A DNA stretch of 64,000 nucleotides. Origin: Streptomyces sp. NRRL S-337 (GTDB lineage: Bacteria; Actinomycetota; Actinomycetes; Streptomycetales; Streptomycetaceae). Below are positions 22,654 through 31,068 of the stretch, piece by piece. The stretch's first letter is position 1. Each line of letters starts with the position of its first letter. A program made the position numbers and the translations under genes. The stretch is taken from the NCBI RefSeq assembly GCF_000720175.1, contig NZ_JOIX01000005.1, positions 124,001 through 188,000 of the forward strand, read 5' to 3'. A model generated the notes under the pieces. That model was not told the origin of the DNA. It worked only from the letters and a program-made list of their open reading frames with translations, and made no database searches.

Positions 22654-23634
22654 TCACTCCTCTTCGGTCTCTTCCTCGTCCTCTTCGGCGGGCGCTTCCT
22701 CTTCTTCTTCCTCGTCCGTTTCTGCTTCCGCTTCCGCGGACTCTTCGCCTTCCTCCCCCTCTTCGCCCTCCTCTTCCGGTTCCTCTTCCTCTTCTTCCTC
22801 TTCTTCCTCGGCCGCTTCGCGCTCCTCTTCCTCGACGGCCTCTTCATGGGTCCGGACGACCTCGCCGTCGCGGATCTCACCGCGCCAGCCCTCCGCTTCC
22901 TGGTCGGTGAGGGTCACGTAACGCTGGAAGTGCTTGAAGTCCAGCCGCAGCCGTCGTCCCTGCACCCGCCAGATGTTTCCGGTCTTCTCGAAGAAGCCCG
23001 AGGCGTAGTACTCGACGACCAGCACGATGCGGGTCAGATTCGGCGCCAGCTCGTGGAAACTCACCGCGCCCCGGGTCGATCCCTTGGCCCCCTCCGAGGT
23101 CCAGACGATCCGGTCGTCCGGTATCTGTTCCTGGACGGTCGCCTTCCAGCCCCGGGTCGACGGTCCGACCTTGGCCTTCCAGTCGCTGGACGTCTCGTCG
23201 TGCGGCGACACATTGCGCACGCCTTTGGTGAAGCGGCTGAATTTCTCGTACTGCGTCCAGTGGTCATAGGCGGTACGCACCGGCACACCGACGTCGAGGA
23301 CCTCGATGATGTTGGTGACCTTCTGGTCGCCCGAGCTGCGCTTCTTTCCGCCGCCGAAGGCCTCCTTGGCCTTCCCGAGCAGGCTGTCCTTGACGCTTTT
23401 CGCCGTTCCGGAGAGCACGGCCTTGGCGGGGGACTTGCCGCCCAGCAGGCCCATGCCGATCTCCTTGCCCAGGGAGCCGCCGTGCTCGGCGACATCCGTG
23501 AGCCGGTCCGTCACGTCCGTCAGCTTGTCGCCGGCGCGTTCGGCGAGGCTCCCCACCCACGCCGTCATGAGGTTTCCGAGCTCGTCCCGCACCCGGTCCA
23601 GCCCCGAGTCCAGACCCGTTCCCGTTCGTGCCAT
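22654..23634 (-). CDS. SRPBCC-domain protein with poly-glutamate tail
   Basis: 326 residues. An N-terminal helical part (1-100) resembles small gas-vesicle accessory proteins (SLAERAGDKLTDVTDRLTDV). An SRPBCC/cyclase domain follows at about 105-255 (KVTNIIEVLDVGVPVRTAYD, HWTQYEKFSRFTKGVRNVSP). The last 60 residues are almost entirely Glu with some Ala, Ser and Asp. Such proteins recur beside actinobacterial gvp clusters and are sometimes called GvpQ-like, which I hold loosely. It starts 6 nt after the stop of the acidic/basic protein gene. Confidence 0.8.
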   Translation of the reverse strand: MARTGTGLDSGLDRVRDELGNLMTAWVGSLAERAGDKLTDVTDRLTDVAEHGGSLGKEIGMGLLGGKSPAKAVLSGTAKSVKDSLLGKAKEAFGGGKKRSSGDQKVTNIIEVLDVGVPVRTAYDHWTQYEKFSRFTKGVRNVSPHDETSSDWKAKVGPSTRGWKATVQEQIPDDRIVWTSEGAKGSTRGAVSFHELAPNLTRIVLVVEYYASGFFEKTGNIWRVQGRRLRLDFKHFQRYVTLTDQEAEGWRGEIRDGEVVRTHEEAVEEEEREAAEEEEEEEEEEPEEEGEEGEEGEESAEAEAETDEEEEEEAPAEEDEEETEEE

Positions 23635-23640
23635 GACCGG

Positions 23641-24345
23641 TCACCTCCCGCCTCTGCCGCGTGACGCGGTCTTCTTGGCGGCGCTCTTCTTCGCCGGAGC
23701 CTTCTTGGCCGCCTTGGCCGTCTTCTTCGCCGCCGGTGCCTTCTTGGCGGCGGCCTTTCGTGCCGGGGCCTTCTTGGCGGCCTTCTTGGCCGGGGCCTGC
23801 TTTCCGGCGATCTTCTTCTCCGGGGCCCGTTCCCCGCGGGCTCCGCCGCCGCGGCGGGGCGGCTCCTCGTCCTCCTCTTCCTCGTCCGGCTCTTCCTCGT
23901 CCGGCTCTTCCTCGTCCTCGCGGTCGTGCGCGCCTTCTTCTTCCTCTTCTTCCTCCTCCTCGGGCTCCTCGTCCTCCTCCTCAGGCTCCTCCTCGTACTC
24001 CTCCTCTTCCTCGTCCTCGTACTCTTCGGGGCCGAGTTGGAGGCGACGGGTCCGGTCCTGGAGGGTCTCGGCGAGCGAGGCCAGCTGGCGGGTGGCGGCG
24101 GACGTCAGGGCCTTGCGGCCGGCGTCCATCACCTCACCGCGGAGCTGGTCGCCCAGATCCGCGACCTGGGGGATGTCCCCGAGCTTGCGGACGCCGTCGG
24201 ACACCAGCTGACGGGGGTCGAGGCCGGATTGGCGCCCGGCCAGATAGGACGCCGCAGTGAGCGCGAGCCGACCCTTCTTGGTACGGCCCAGCACATAGCC
24301 GCCGGCCATGGCGGCGGCGAGCATGATCTTCGTTCTCTCGTTCAT
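23641..24345 (-). CDS. Protein with acidic tract and histone H1-like Lys/Ala tail
   Basis: 234 residues. A hydrophobic start, MLAAAMAGGYVLGRTKKGRL, looks like a membrane or glycine-zipper helix. A helical part follows to about 100, then a Glu/Asp tract (about 105-155, with long runs of E), an Arg/Gly patch and a basic tail (about 165-234) of AAKKAPARKAAAKKAP-type repeats. The tail resembles those of bacterial H1-like and Ku proteins and could bind nucleic acid; the acidic tract could bind its own tail. It is first in the operon with the SRPBCC and Rieske genes. I know no assigned function. Confidence 0.7.
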   Translation of the reverse strand: MNERTKIMLAAAMAGGYVLGRTKKGRLALTAASYLAGRQSGLDPRQLVSDGVRKLGDIPQVADLGDQLRGEVMDAGRKALTSAATRQLASLAETLQDRTRRLQLGPEEYEDEEEEEYEEEPEEEDEEPEEEEEEEEEGAHDREDEEEPDEEEPDEEEEDEEPPRRGGGARGERAPEKKIAGKQAPAKKAAKKAPARKAAAKKAPAAKKTAKAAKKAPAKKSAAKKTASRGRGGR

Positions 24346-24663
24346 GGACGTGTCACCTTTTCCTGGGCAGCCTGCCGATCGGCGCCATATCTCCAGAGTG
24401 ATCCCTGTGGTGACCTGCGCATCTCGGGCGCCTCTCGCGGGTGCGGGGCGCGGCCGCGCCCCATGGGCAGGCCGGAACAGCGGGTTCTGCCCGCCGTTCC
24501 GGGCAGCCCGCTCTACGGGTTACCGGCGGTCCGGAAGAAAAACACGCGGGTCCGGCAAAGTGGCGTCGATGCGGTCAAAAAGCGGTCAAAAAACCGCAGG
24601 ATGTCCGTCCTGCCGCCGGGCCGTAGGTGTGCGGACGGAAGGCGACGGTCCTACGCTCGGAAT
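24346..24663. other. Upstream region between divergent operons, with direct repeats
   Basis: These 318 bases hold no gene. They include the promoter side of the minus-strand acidic/basic protein operon (TCACCTTTTCC beside the start, giving a GGAAAAGGTGA ribosome site) and, at 24571-24593, two direct copies of GCGGTCAAAAA(A). GCGGT at 24582-24586 also pairs with ACCGC at 24593-24597 to form a small hairpin. These A-tracts stand out in the GC-rich background and may be a regulatory site for the hydrolase gene. Confidence 0.35.
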
Positions 24664-26352
24664 ATGCCGGGATCACGCCGTGCCCCGCCTCGTACGGGGG
24701 CAGATCGTGTGGGAGCCGGGGGAACGCGGCGTGCCCGCCGGTGTGCGGCCGCGGCCCGGCTGCCGGCCGTGGCGGCGGTGGTGGCGCTGCTCGGCGTGCC
24801 GGCCGGCGCCCTCGCCGCCCCGGCGGCCGCCGGTGAACCGTCCCCCGGCCCCGGGCCGGCGCGCTTCTACCAGCAGCGGCTCTCCTGGGAGCGGTGCGGA
24901 CCGGATGTACAAAAGAGCGCCCGCAGCCAGGGCGACACCGCGCCGCCGGGCTTCTACGACCGGCTGGAATGCGCCCGGCTGACCGTACCGCGGGACTACG
25001 GCCACCCCGACCGGACCGCGCTGCAGATCCAGCTGGTCCGGCTGCCGGCCACCGGGCCCGGCAAACGGATCGGCTCCCTCGTGCTCAACCCCGGCGGCCC
25101 GGGCGCTTCCGGCGTCGACTACCTGATCGGCAGCGGCAGCGCCTTCGCGCGCCCGAACCAGCGCTACGACCTCATCAGCTTCGATCCGCGTGGCACCGGG
25201 CGCACCGAACCCGTCTCCTGCGGCAGCCGGCTCGCCCCGCCGCCCGGCAACGCCGCCGACGACACCCTCGCGGCGAAGGAGAAGCGCATCAACGAGGCGT
25301 GCGGGCGGTACTCCGGCGGACTGCTTCCCTGGGTCGGCACCACGGACGTCGCCCGGGACATGGACGTGCTGCGCGCCGCGGTCCACGACGACAAGCTCAA
25401 CTACCTGGGCTTCTCCTACGGCACCAAGCTCGGCGCGGTCTACGCCCATGAGTTCCCGGACAAGGTCGGCCGGATGGTGCTGGACGGCGTCGAGGACCCC
25501 ACCAAGAACACCTGGCAGACCGCGCTCGCCCAGGCCCGGGGCTTCCAGCGGGCGCTGGACGACTTCACCGCCGACTGCGTCCGTGCCGCCGACTGCCCGC
25601 TCGGCACGGACGGCGGCCGGGCGCAGGACCAACTGCTCAGCTGGTACCGGCAGTTGAACGATACGCCGCTGACGGTGCAGGGGCGTACGGTGGACGAGAC
25701 CACCTATGTCTACGCGCTGCGCGAGGCCCTCTACAGCCGGGGCGACTGGCCGGCCCTGCGGCAGGCCCTGGCGCAGCTGCGGCGCGGTGACGGCGCGGGC
25801 ATCCTCCGGCTCAGCGACAGCGGCGGCAGCCTGGCCCCCACGAACGGCAAGGCCCGCGGCGGCACGGCTGTCGCCGTACCGCCGCGGGCCGGAATCCCGC
25901 CGCGGCGGACCGGGCAGGACGACCAACTGCCGCCGCAGGACCAGCTGGCCCTGCGCGCGATCTCCTGCCGGGACACCTCGGAGCGCTACGGCGCCGCCGA
26001 CTATCCCCGGGCGGAGCGCGAACTCACCCGGGCCTCACCGCTGTTCGGCCCGGACATCGCCCCGACCCTGCTGGACTGCTACGCCTGGCCGGTCGCGGGC
26101 GACGACTCCTCCCGCGACGTCGCGGCGCCGGACGCGCCGCCGATGCTGCTCGTCGCCACCACCAACGATCCGGCGACCCCGTACCAGGGCGCCTTCAACA
26201 TGGTCCGGGCGCTGGACAACTCCAGTGTCGTGCTGACCTTCCGCGGGGAAGGACACGCCGCCTACACCACCGGCGACGCCTGTATCCAACGTCATGTCGA
26301 CCGGTTCCTGATGGACGGCGTGCTGCCCGGGCCGGGCACCAGCTGCGGCTGA
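24664..26352 (+). CDS. Secreted alpha/beta-hydrolase, tripeptidyl aminopeptidase (TAP) type
   Basis: 562 residues. An Arg-rich N-terminus leads into a hydrophobic signal segment (LPAVAAVVALLGVPAGALAA, about residues 35-55). The hydrolase domain has LVLNPGGPGASGVDYL (oxyanion region), FDPRGTGRTEPVSC and the nucleophile in NYLGFSYGTKLGAVYA. The C-terminal TAP-like domain carries LLVATTNDPATPYQGA (Asp) and GEGHAAYTTGDAC (His), completing the triad. Streptomyces relatives release N-terminal tripeptides or act as Slp-type proteases outside the cell. No lipobox is seen. The start at 24664 gives the signal peptide. Confidence 0.92.
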   Translation: MPGSRRAPPRTGADRVGAGGTRRARRCAAAARLPAVAAVVALLGVPAGALAAPAAAGEPSPGPGPARFYQQRLSWERCGPDVQKSARSQGDTAPPGFYDRLECARLTVPRDYGHPDRTALQIQLVRLPATGPGKRIGSLVLNPGGPGASGVDYLIGSGSAFARPNQRYDLISFDPRGTGRTEPVSCGSRLAPPPGNAADDTLAAKEKRINEACGRYSGGLLPWVGTTDVARDMDVLRAAVHDDKLNYLGFSYGTKLGAVYAHEFPDKVGRMVLDGVEDPTKNTWQTALAQARGFQRALDDFTADCVRAADCPLGTDGGRAQDQLLSWYRQLNDTPLTVQGRTVDETTYVYALREALYSRGDWPALRQALAQLRRGDGAGILRLSDSGGSLAPTNGKARGGTAVAVPPRAGIPPRRTGQDDQLPPQDQLALRAISCRDTSERYGAADYPRAERELTRASPLFGPDIAPTLLDCYAWPVAGDDSSRDVAAPDAPPMLLVATTNDPATPYQGAFNMVRALDNSSVVLTFRGEGHAAYTTGDACIQRHVDRFLMDGVLPGPGTSCG

Positions 26353-26380
26353 GCGGCCCGGTGGCCGGCAGCCCGGTGGA

Positions 26381-26611
26381 CTACCCCCGGTAGTAACGGT
26401 TGTCCTCGACGTCGACCACCGGAGCGCCGGGGGAGGGCGGCTGGGTGCGCCGCCGTTTGAGGATGCTCACGTACGTCGCGAGTCCGATGATGCCGACGAT
26501 CATCATGATGATCCCGACCAGGTCGAGATTGATCCCGGCCATGTGCCAGTCGGTCGCGAACGTGAGGATCGCCCCCACCGCCAGCAGACCGATGCACCCG
26601 CCGATACCCAT
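26381..26611 (-). CDS. DUF6458-type small membrane protein
   Basis: 76 residues with two membrane spans (GGCIGLLAVGAILTFATDW and LDLVGIIMMIVGIIGLATYV), then a cytoplasmic tail RRRTQPPSP ending in VEDNRYYRG. The motif set matches a conserved actinobacterial family of unknown function. The ATG at 26611 follows GGAGG by 8 nt; the frame's earlier ATG at 26626 overlaps that ribosome site. It lies just downstream of Ku on the same strand. Confidence 0.8.
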   Translation of the reverse strand: MGIGGCIGLLAVGAILTFATDWHMAGINLDLVGIIMMIVGIIGLATYVSILKRRRTQPPSPGAPVVDVEDNRYYRG

Positions 26612-26755
26612 GGTGTATGCCTCCATAACTGGTGTGACGGTCAGGTCTGTTGACAGTGCGGTTACCCCGCGGCGGGGGCCTTATGTCCGTGCGCGGCGGG
26701 CCGTCCGGCGCGGGGGGCGGGGGAGGGGTTCCGGAGCCGGGCCCGGGCGGGCGGC

Positions 26756-27736
26756 TCAGCCGGCGCGCCGGCCGCCGCGGCCCGCGGTCTTCTTCGCCGC
26801 GGCCGGTTTCTTCGCGGCGGTCTTCTTCGCGCCTGCCGTCTTCTCGGCGGCCTTCTTGGCGCCCGTCGTCCTGGTGGCCGTCTTCTTCTCCGCGGTCTTC
26901 CGCCCCGGGGCCTTCTTCCCGGTCGCGGCCGGGCCGGACTCCTCGTCCTCGCCGCGCGACCGCTTCGCCGCCCGGACGCTGTCCTGCAGCGCCGCCATCA
27001 GGTCCATCACCTGGCCGGCCGGGGGCTCCTCGCCGGTCTCGAACTCCGGCTCGCGGTCGGCCAGCTTCGCCGCCACCAGCTCTTCGAGCGCCTCGCGGTA
27101 GTGGTCGTGCACGTCCTCCTCGGACAGCCCGCCGAAGGAGTCCATCAGCGCCTCGGCGGCCGCCACCTCATTGGCGTGCACCGGCGCCTCGCGCTCGGGC
27201 AGCACCCCCTGCAACGGGCGGATCTGGTGCGGCCAGAGCAATTGCTGCATCACGAGGACCTCGCCCATCGGCCGGATCATCGCCAGCGTCTCCCGGCCGT
27301 GCAGGGCGATCTTCCCCAGGCCGACCCGCTGGTGCCGTTCCATCGCCTCGCGCAGCAGGACGTACGGTTTGGCCGCGGCCGGGCCGTCGATGCCCAGGTA
27401 GTAGCCCTTGCCCAGCTGCAGCGGGTCGATGTCACCGCCGGCGACGAAGGCGAGGATGGTCAGTGTCTTGGCCGTCGGCAGCGGGAGGGCCTCCAGGTCC
27501 TCGTCGCTGAGTGGGACGACCGTGTCGCCGTCGCCGGGCCGGTAGCCGCGGCCGATCTCGTCGGGGGAGACCTCGGCGTCCTCCAGGGAGCACACCGGCT
27601 GGTTGCGCACCCGCCCGCCGTCCTTGGTGTGGATGCGGACGAAGCTGACCGACGCGGAGGTCTCCGTGGCGTTGTACGCGGCGACCGGGATCGTGACCAG
27701 GCCGAAGCTGATGGCGAACTTCGCCGTGGGACGCAT
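26756..27736 (-). CDS. ku: Ku protein, non-homologous end joining
   Basis: About 326 residues. The homodimeric bacterial Ku core lies at about 1-250 (KFAISFGLVTIPVAAYNATE, DLEALPLPTAKTLTILAFVA, LLREAMERHQRVGLGKIALH). Ku threads onto double-strand ends and recruits LigD-type enzymes. A Lys/Ala-rich tail of about 60 residues (KKTAAKKPAAAKKT) extends the core, as in some streptomycete Ku proteins, and probably binds DNA. The start is uncertain: ATG at 27736 (AAGG 9 nt upstream), 27751 or 27769 are in frame. A LigD-type polymerase lies 1.1 kb away on the other strand. Confidence 0.93.
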   Translation of the reverse strand: MRPTAKFAISFGLVTIPVAAYNATETSASVSFVRIHTKDGGRVRNQPVCSLEDAEVSPDEIGRGYRPGDGDTVVPLSDEDLEALPLPTAKTLTILAFVAGGDIDPLQLGKGYYLGIDGPAAAKPYVLLREAMERHQRVGLGKIALHGRETLAMIRPMGEVLVMQQLLWPHQIRPLQGVLPEREAPVHANEVAAAEALMDSFGGLSEEDVHDHYREALEELVAAKLADREPEFETGEEPPAGQVMDLMAALQDSVRAAKRSRGEDEESGPAATGKKAPGRKTAEKKTATRTTGAKKAAEKTAGAKKTAAKKPAAAKKTAGRGGRRAG

Positions 27737-27884
27737 GGGGGCCGCCTTCATCGGTGCGTTCGGCTCCATGCTAAGCGGGCCTGGCGAACCGTACATCCCG
27801 TGTCATCTCGGGCATGGACCGATCGGGTTCGGGCGGCGGCCGCCCGAGGTGCCCGCACCCCGGGCGGCCCCGTGGGCGGTCAGG

Positions 27885-28283
27885 TCACGCCACGGCGTGC
27901 CGGCGGTCTCCCGCGCAGAGCGCCCAGATGATGAAGATGTCGATGGCGACCAGCGTCAGGGCCCAGAACGGGTAGTACGGAATCCACAGGAAGTTCGCGA
28001 GCGCGCTGAGACCGACGAGGACGACGCCGAGGATGCGCGCCCACATCGCTCCGCTGGCGATCAGGGCGACGCCCGCCGCCAGGATCACGATGCCCAGGAT
28101 GAGGTGGATCCATCCCCAGCCCGCGAGGCTGAACGAGAACACGTAGTTCCGCGTCGTGAGAATGACGGTGTCCTTCGCGATGGCGGAGATGCCCTCCAGC
28201 AGGGTCATCGCCCCACCGAAGATCATCAGGACGCCCGCGAAGGCCGTCCATCCCCCGACGATGGTGGGTTTCTGCGTGGCCAT
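27885..28283 (-). CDS. DUF7144-type four-span membrane protein
   Basis: 132 residues with four likely membrane spans (GGWTAFAGVLMIFGGAMTLL; GWGWIHLILGIVILAAGVAL; WARILGVVLVGLSALANFLW; WALTLVAIDIFIIWALCAG). The GW-x-HL-x-LGI-x-IL motif and the final IFIIWALCAG are typical of a conserved streptomycete membrane family of unknown role. GTGAGG lies just before the ATG. It sits between Ku and the Pro-rich ORF, all on the minus strand, with 148 bp to the Ku start. Confidence 0.82.
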   Translation of the reverse strand: MATQKPTIVGGWTAFAGVLMIFGGAMTLLEGISAIAKDTVILTTRNYVFSFSLAGWGWIHLILGIVILAAGVALIASGAMWARILGVVLVGLSALANFLWIPYYPFWALTLVAIDIFIIWALCAGDRRHAVA

Positions 28284-28422
28284 GGCTCACTCCTCACCTG
28301 GGAAACCCGGCCGGCCGCCGGCGCGATCCCGGCGGTGGTCATGTGGTCAAGCACTGTTTCCACGTTTCCACAGGGACCGGCCGGCCGCATGTCAGGGGTG
28401 AGGGGCCCGCATTGAGGGGGGA

Positions 28423-28731
28423 TCAGCGCCGGCCGGCCCCGGGGCGCGGCGCCGCGGCCGCCTCCGAGGTGCCCGGTGCGGGCAGCGGATCGGGCGCTGG
28501 GCCCGGCTCGGGCCCCGGCGTGGGCGGCGCCGGGTGCGGCGGAATCGGATCCGGCTCGGGGGCCGGTACCGGCGGCGGCACCGGATCCGGTCCGGGGGCG
28601 GGTACCGGGCCGGGGCGCGGGCCCGGCGTGGGTCCGGGCGGCCCGGGCCCCGGGCCCGGCGTGGGGGGTACGGGGTCGCGGGCTCCGCGCCCCCACTGAC
28701 GGCACGTCGCGTCCGGTACGAGATCCGGCAC
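28423..28731 (-). CDS. Pro/Gly-rich low-complexity small protein
   Basis: 102 residues from GTG at 28731, which follows AAGGAGGGTCTT. After VPDLVPDATCRQWGRGARDP it is almost all Pro, Gly, Ala, Glu and Asp in PxPGP-type repeats (PTPGPGPGPPGPTPGP). The plus strand reads a Gly/Ser-rich frame, so coding is not certain; the good ribosome site supports the minus strand. A second Pro-rich small protein is at 39417-39602. No function can be assigned. Confidence 0.45.
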   Translation of the reverse strand: MPDLVPDATCRQWGRGARDPVPPTPGPGPGPPGPTPGPRPGPVPAPGPDPVPPPVPAPEPDPIPPHPAPPTPGPEPGPAPDPLPAPGTSEAAAAPRPGAGRR

Positions 28732-28749
28732 AAGACCCTCCTTCGCTAC

Positions 28750-28780
28750 GGCCTCACGGGCGGTACGCACCCGTGAGGCC
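28750..28780. promoter_or_regulatory. 11-bp hairpin upstream of the Pro-rich ORF
   Basis: GGCCTCACGGG (28750-28760) pairs perfectly with 28770-28780 over a 9-nt loop. It lies 19 bp upstream of the GTG at 28731 and 113 bp before the LigD-type gene on the other strand. It may be a leader hairpin or an operator. Confidence 0.4.
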
Positions 28781-28892
28781 CCTTCGGGACACCACCCTTG
28801 TTGCCGTTTTCGGGCCCGGCATGCGGCGTGGCGGGCGGCCGCCACCCGGACGCCGGAGCGTACGGCGGCCCGCAGCGGGTACCCCCGCCCGC

Positions 28893-29891
28893 ATGGAGGA
28901 CACGGACAGAGGCACGGAAACCGGCCGGAAGAAGACCGGCAAGGGCGGCACCACCGGCACGTCCCGCAAGGCCGGCAGGGGCGGTACGAAGACCGTGCGG
29001 GCGGGCGACCGGACGGTGGAGGTGCACCGCCCGGACAAGGTGCTGTTCCCGGACGACGGCCTGACCAAGGCCGATGTCGTCGACTACTACCGCCAGGTGG
29101 CCGCGGTCGCGGTCCCGCACCTGCGGGACCGCCCGCTGATGCTGGAACGGCTCCCGGAAGGGCTGGACGGGCCGCACTTCATGCAGAAGGAGACCCCGGA
29201 CCACTACCCCGACTGGATCCGCCGCGAAGAGGTCGCCAAGGAGGGCGGCACCGTCACCCATCCCGTCTGCGACGACAAGGCCACCCTGCTCTACCTCGCC
29301 GACCAGGCCTGTCTCACGCTGCACCGCTGGCTGTCCCGGGCCGGCCGGCCCGACCACCCGGACCGGCTGGTGTTCGACCTCGACCCGCCCGGCTCCGGCT
29401 TCGAGCCGGTACGACAGGCCGCGCGGCAACTCGTCGGGCTGCTGGACGAACTCGGGCTGCCGACGATGCTGATGACCACCGGCTCGCGCGGGCTGCACGT
29501 CATCGTCCCGCTGGACGGCCGCGGCGACTTCGACACCGTGCGCGGCTTCGCCCAGGACGTGGCGGAGGTGCTGGCCGGGCGCCACCCGGACCGGCTCACC
29601 ACGGCCGTGCGCAAGAAGGCCCGCGGCGACCGGCTCTACCTGGACGTCCAGCGCAACGCCTACGCACAGACGGCCGTCGCCCCCTGGTCGCTACGGGCCA
29701 AACCGGGCGCACCGGTCGCCGCGCCGATCCGCCATGAGCAGCTCGACGACCCCGAACTGACCGCGCGGAGCTGGTCGTTGACGGATCTGGCGGGAGTCCT
29801 GGAGCAGGTGCGGACCCGGCCGTGGTCGGCGGTGCCGGCCCGCGGGCGGTCCCTGCGCACGGCCCGCAAGCGGCTCGACGCACTGCGCTGA
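28893..29891 (+). CDS. LigD-type NHEJ polymerase (primase-polymerase domain alone)
   Basis: 332 residues. After a Lys/Gly/Thr-rich linker (1-35) comes the archaeo-eukaryotic primase-like polymerase domain: VEVHRPDKVLFPDDGLTKAD, GPHFMQKETPDHYPDW, catalytic Asp in FDLDPPGSG, SRGLHVIVPLDG, and LDVQRNAYAQTAVAPWSLRA. It fills gaps and adds nucleotides at broken ends held by Ku. It lacks the ligase and phosphoesterase domains that accompany it in mycobacterial LigD. Streptomycetes usually keep these as separate genes, so the partner ligase should be elsewhere. The ATG at 28893 is the first good start. Confidence 0.93.
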   Translation: MEDTDRGTETGRKKTGKGGTTGTSRKAGRGGTKTVRAGDRTVEVHRPDKVLFPDDGLTKADVVDYYRQVAAVAVPHLRDRPLMLERLPEGLDGPHFMQKETPDHYPDWIRREEVAKEGGTVTHPVCDDKATLLYLADQACLTLHRWLSRAGRPDHPDRLVFDLDPPGSGFEPVRQAARQLVGLLDELGLPTMLMTTGSRGLHVIVPLDGRGDFDTVRGFAQDVAEVLAGRHPDRLTTAVRKKARGDRLYLDVQRNAYAQTAVAPWSLRAKPGAPVAAPIRHEQLDDPELTARSWSLTDLAGVLEQVRTRPWSAVPARGRSLRTARKRLDALR

Positions 29892-29907
29892 GGGGCCGTC
29901 GGCCCGG

Positions 29908-31068
29908 TCAGTCCGCCGACGGCCCGGTGTCCGGCGCGTGCGGCCCGGCGGGCCGTCGTCCGGCGTGCGGTGCCGGTGCGTGCCGTTCGCGGTCGGCGAG
30001 CACCGCCTCGTCGAGCAGGGCGCGCTCCCGGCGGGCCCGTTCCCGGTCCTCGGCCGAGGCGTCCGTGACGTCCAGGAAGATCTGGTCGGCGACCGGCCAG
30101 TGGCGCCGGAGCTCCGTCTTCACCCGGACCAGCACCTCCTCGACCTCCTCGCTGTCCAGCCCGGCGACGAGGTCGATCCGGGCCGCGACCAGCGTCGACC
30201 GGGTGCCCAGCCGCATGGTCAGCAGCGTCGTCACCGCGTCGATCTCCGGCTGCCGGTCCAGGAAGCGCGCGAGCGCCTGGCGCAGCGCCGGGTCGGCGGC
30301 CTCACCGATGATCCGGCCGCGGGACTCCTTGGCGAGCTGGTAGGCGACGTACATCAGCAGCGCCCCGATGACCACCGACGCCCAGCCCTCCCACGCCACC
30401 TCGCCGGTCAGCAGGTGCAGCCCCACCCCGGCCATCGCGACCACCACGCCGAAGCAGGCGGTGGCGTCCTCGGCCAGCACCGTCCGCAACGCCGGATCGT
30501 CGCCCGCGCGGATCGCGGCCGGGATGCTCCGGCCGGTCGCCCGCGCCTGACCGCGGACCTGCGCCAGCGCGCGCAGCAGCGACGAGCCCTCGGCGAGCAG
30601 CGCGACCCCCAGGACGACCAGCCCGACCGTGTAGCCCGTGCGGCTCTCCGAACCGCCCGAGCGCAGCGCCTCGACGCCCTGGAAGAACGAGAAGCAGCCG
30701 CCCATCACGAAGATCCCGACGGCGGCGAGCAGGGACCAGAAGTACCGCTCCTTGCCGTAGCCGAACGGGTGCCGGGAGTCCGGTGCGCGGGCGCTGCGCT
30801 TGACGGAGGCGAGCAGGAAGAGCTCGTTGAGGCTGTCGGCGACCGAGTGCGCGGCCTCGGAGAGCAGCGCGGGCGAGCCGGCGATCAGCCCGCCGGCCAC
30901 CTTGGCCAGGGCGATCACCAGATTGGCGCCGAGCGCCACGAACACGGTGACCGCGGTCCTGGCGTCCGCCCCGTCCTGCGACGGCCCGTCGTGCGTCGCG
31001 TCCCGCGCCCCGGGCTGCGACTCGTGCTGTCTGTCGTCCTGCGTCTCGTCCTGAGTCCCGTTCGACAC
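29908..31068 (-). CDS. Cation diffusion facilitator (CDF) family transporter
   Basis: About 386 residues. A charged N-terminus (1-35) is followed by six likely membrane spans. The family's metal motif is seen in SEAAHSVADSLNELFLL (H-x-x-x-D). It continues with RHPFGYGKERYFWSLLAAVG and a second metal site near AEDATACFGVVVA. A cytoplasmic domain (about 275-345, with TTLLTMRLGTRSTLVAARID) follows, then a charged tail. These proteins export Zn2+ or other divalent metals using the proton gradient. GTG at 31068 is 6 nt after GGAGG; a GTG at 31071 is the alternative. Metal unknown; no metal regulator adjoins. Confidence 0.9.
   Translation of the reverse strand: MSNGTQDETQDDRQHESQPGARDATHDGPSQDGADARTAVTVFVALGANLVIALAKVAGGLIAGSPALLSEAAHSVADSLNELFLLASVKRSARAPDSRHPFGYGKERYFWSLLAAVGIFVMGGCFSFFQGVEALRSGGSESRTGYTVGLVVLGVALLAEGSSLLRALAQVRGQARATGRSIPAAIRAGDDPALRTVLAEDATACFGVVVAMAGVGLHLLTGEVAWEGWASVVIGALLMYVAYQLAKESRGRIIGEAADPALRQALARFLDRQPEIDAVTTLLTMRLGTRSTLVAARIDLVAGLDSEEVEEVLVRVKTELRRHWPVADQIFLDVTDASAEDRERARRERALLDEAVLADRERHAPAPHAGRRPAGPHAPDTGPSAD

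Noticed and set aside
23926..24663. Long plus-strand open frame that reads into the secreted hydrolase
   Set aside because: It is the reverse complement of the Glu-rich coding region and gives Leu/Phe runs. The hydrolase's own signal peptide begins at 24664.
26353..26380. Possible terminator between the TAP hydrolase and the DUF6458 gene
   Set aside because: Only 28 bases, and no stem longer than a few pairs.
28343..28699. Gly/Ser-rich plus-strand frame opposite the Pro-rich ORF
   Set aside because: Its start lacks a ribosome site, whereas the minus-strand frame has AAGGAGG before GTG. Both remain low confidence.
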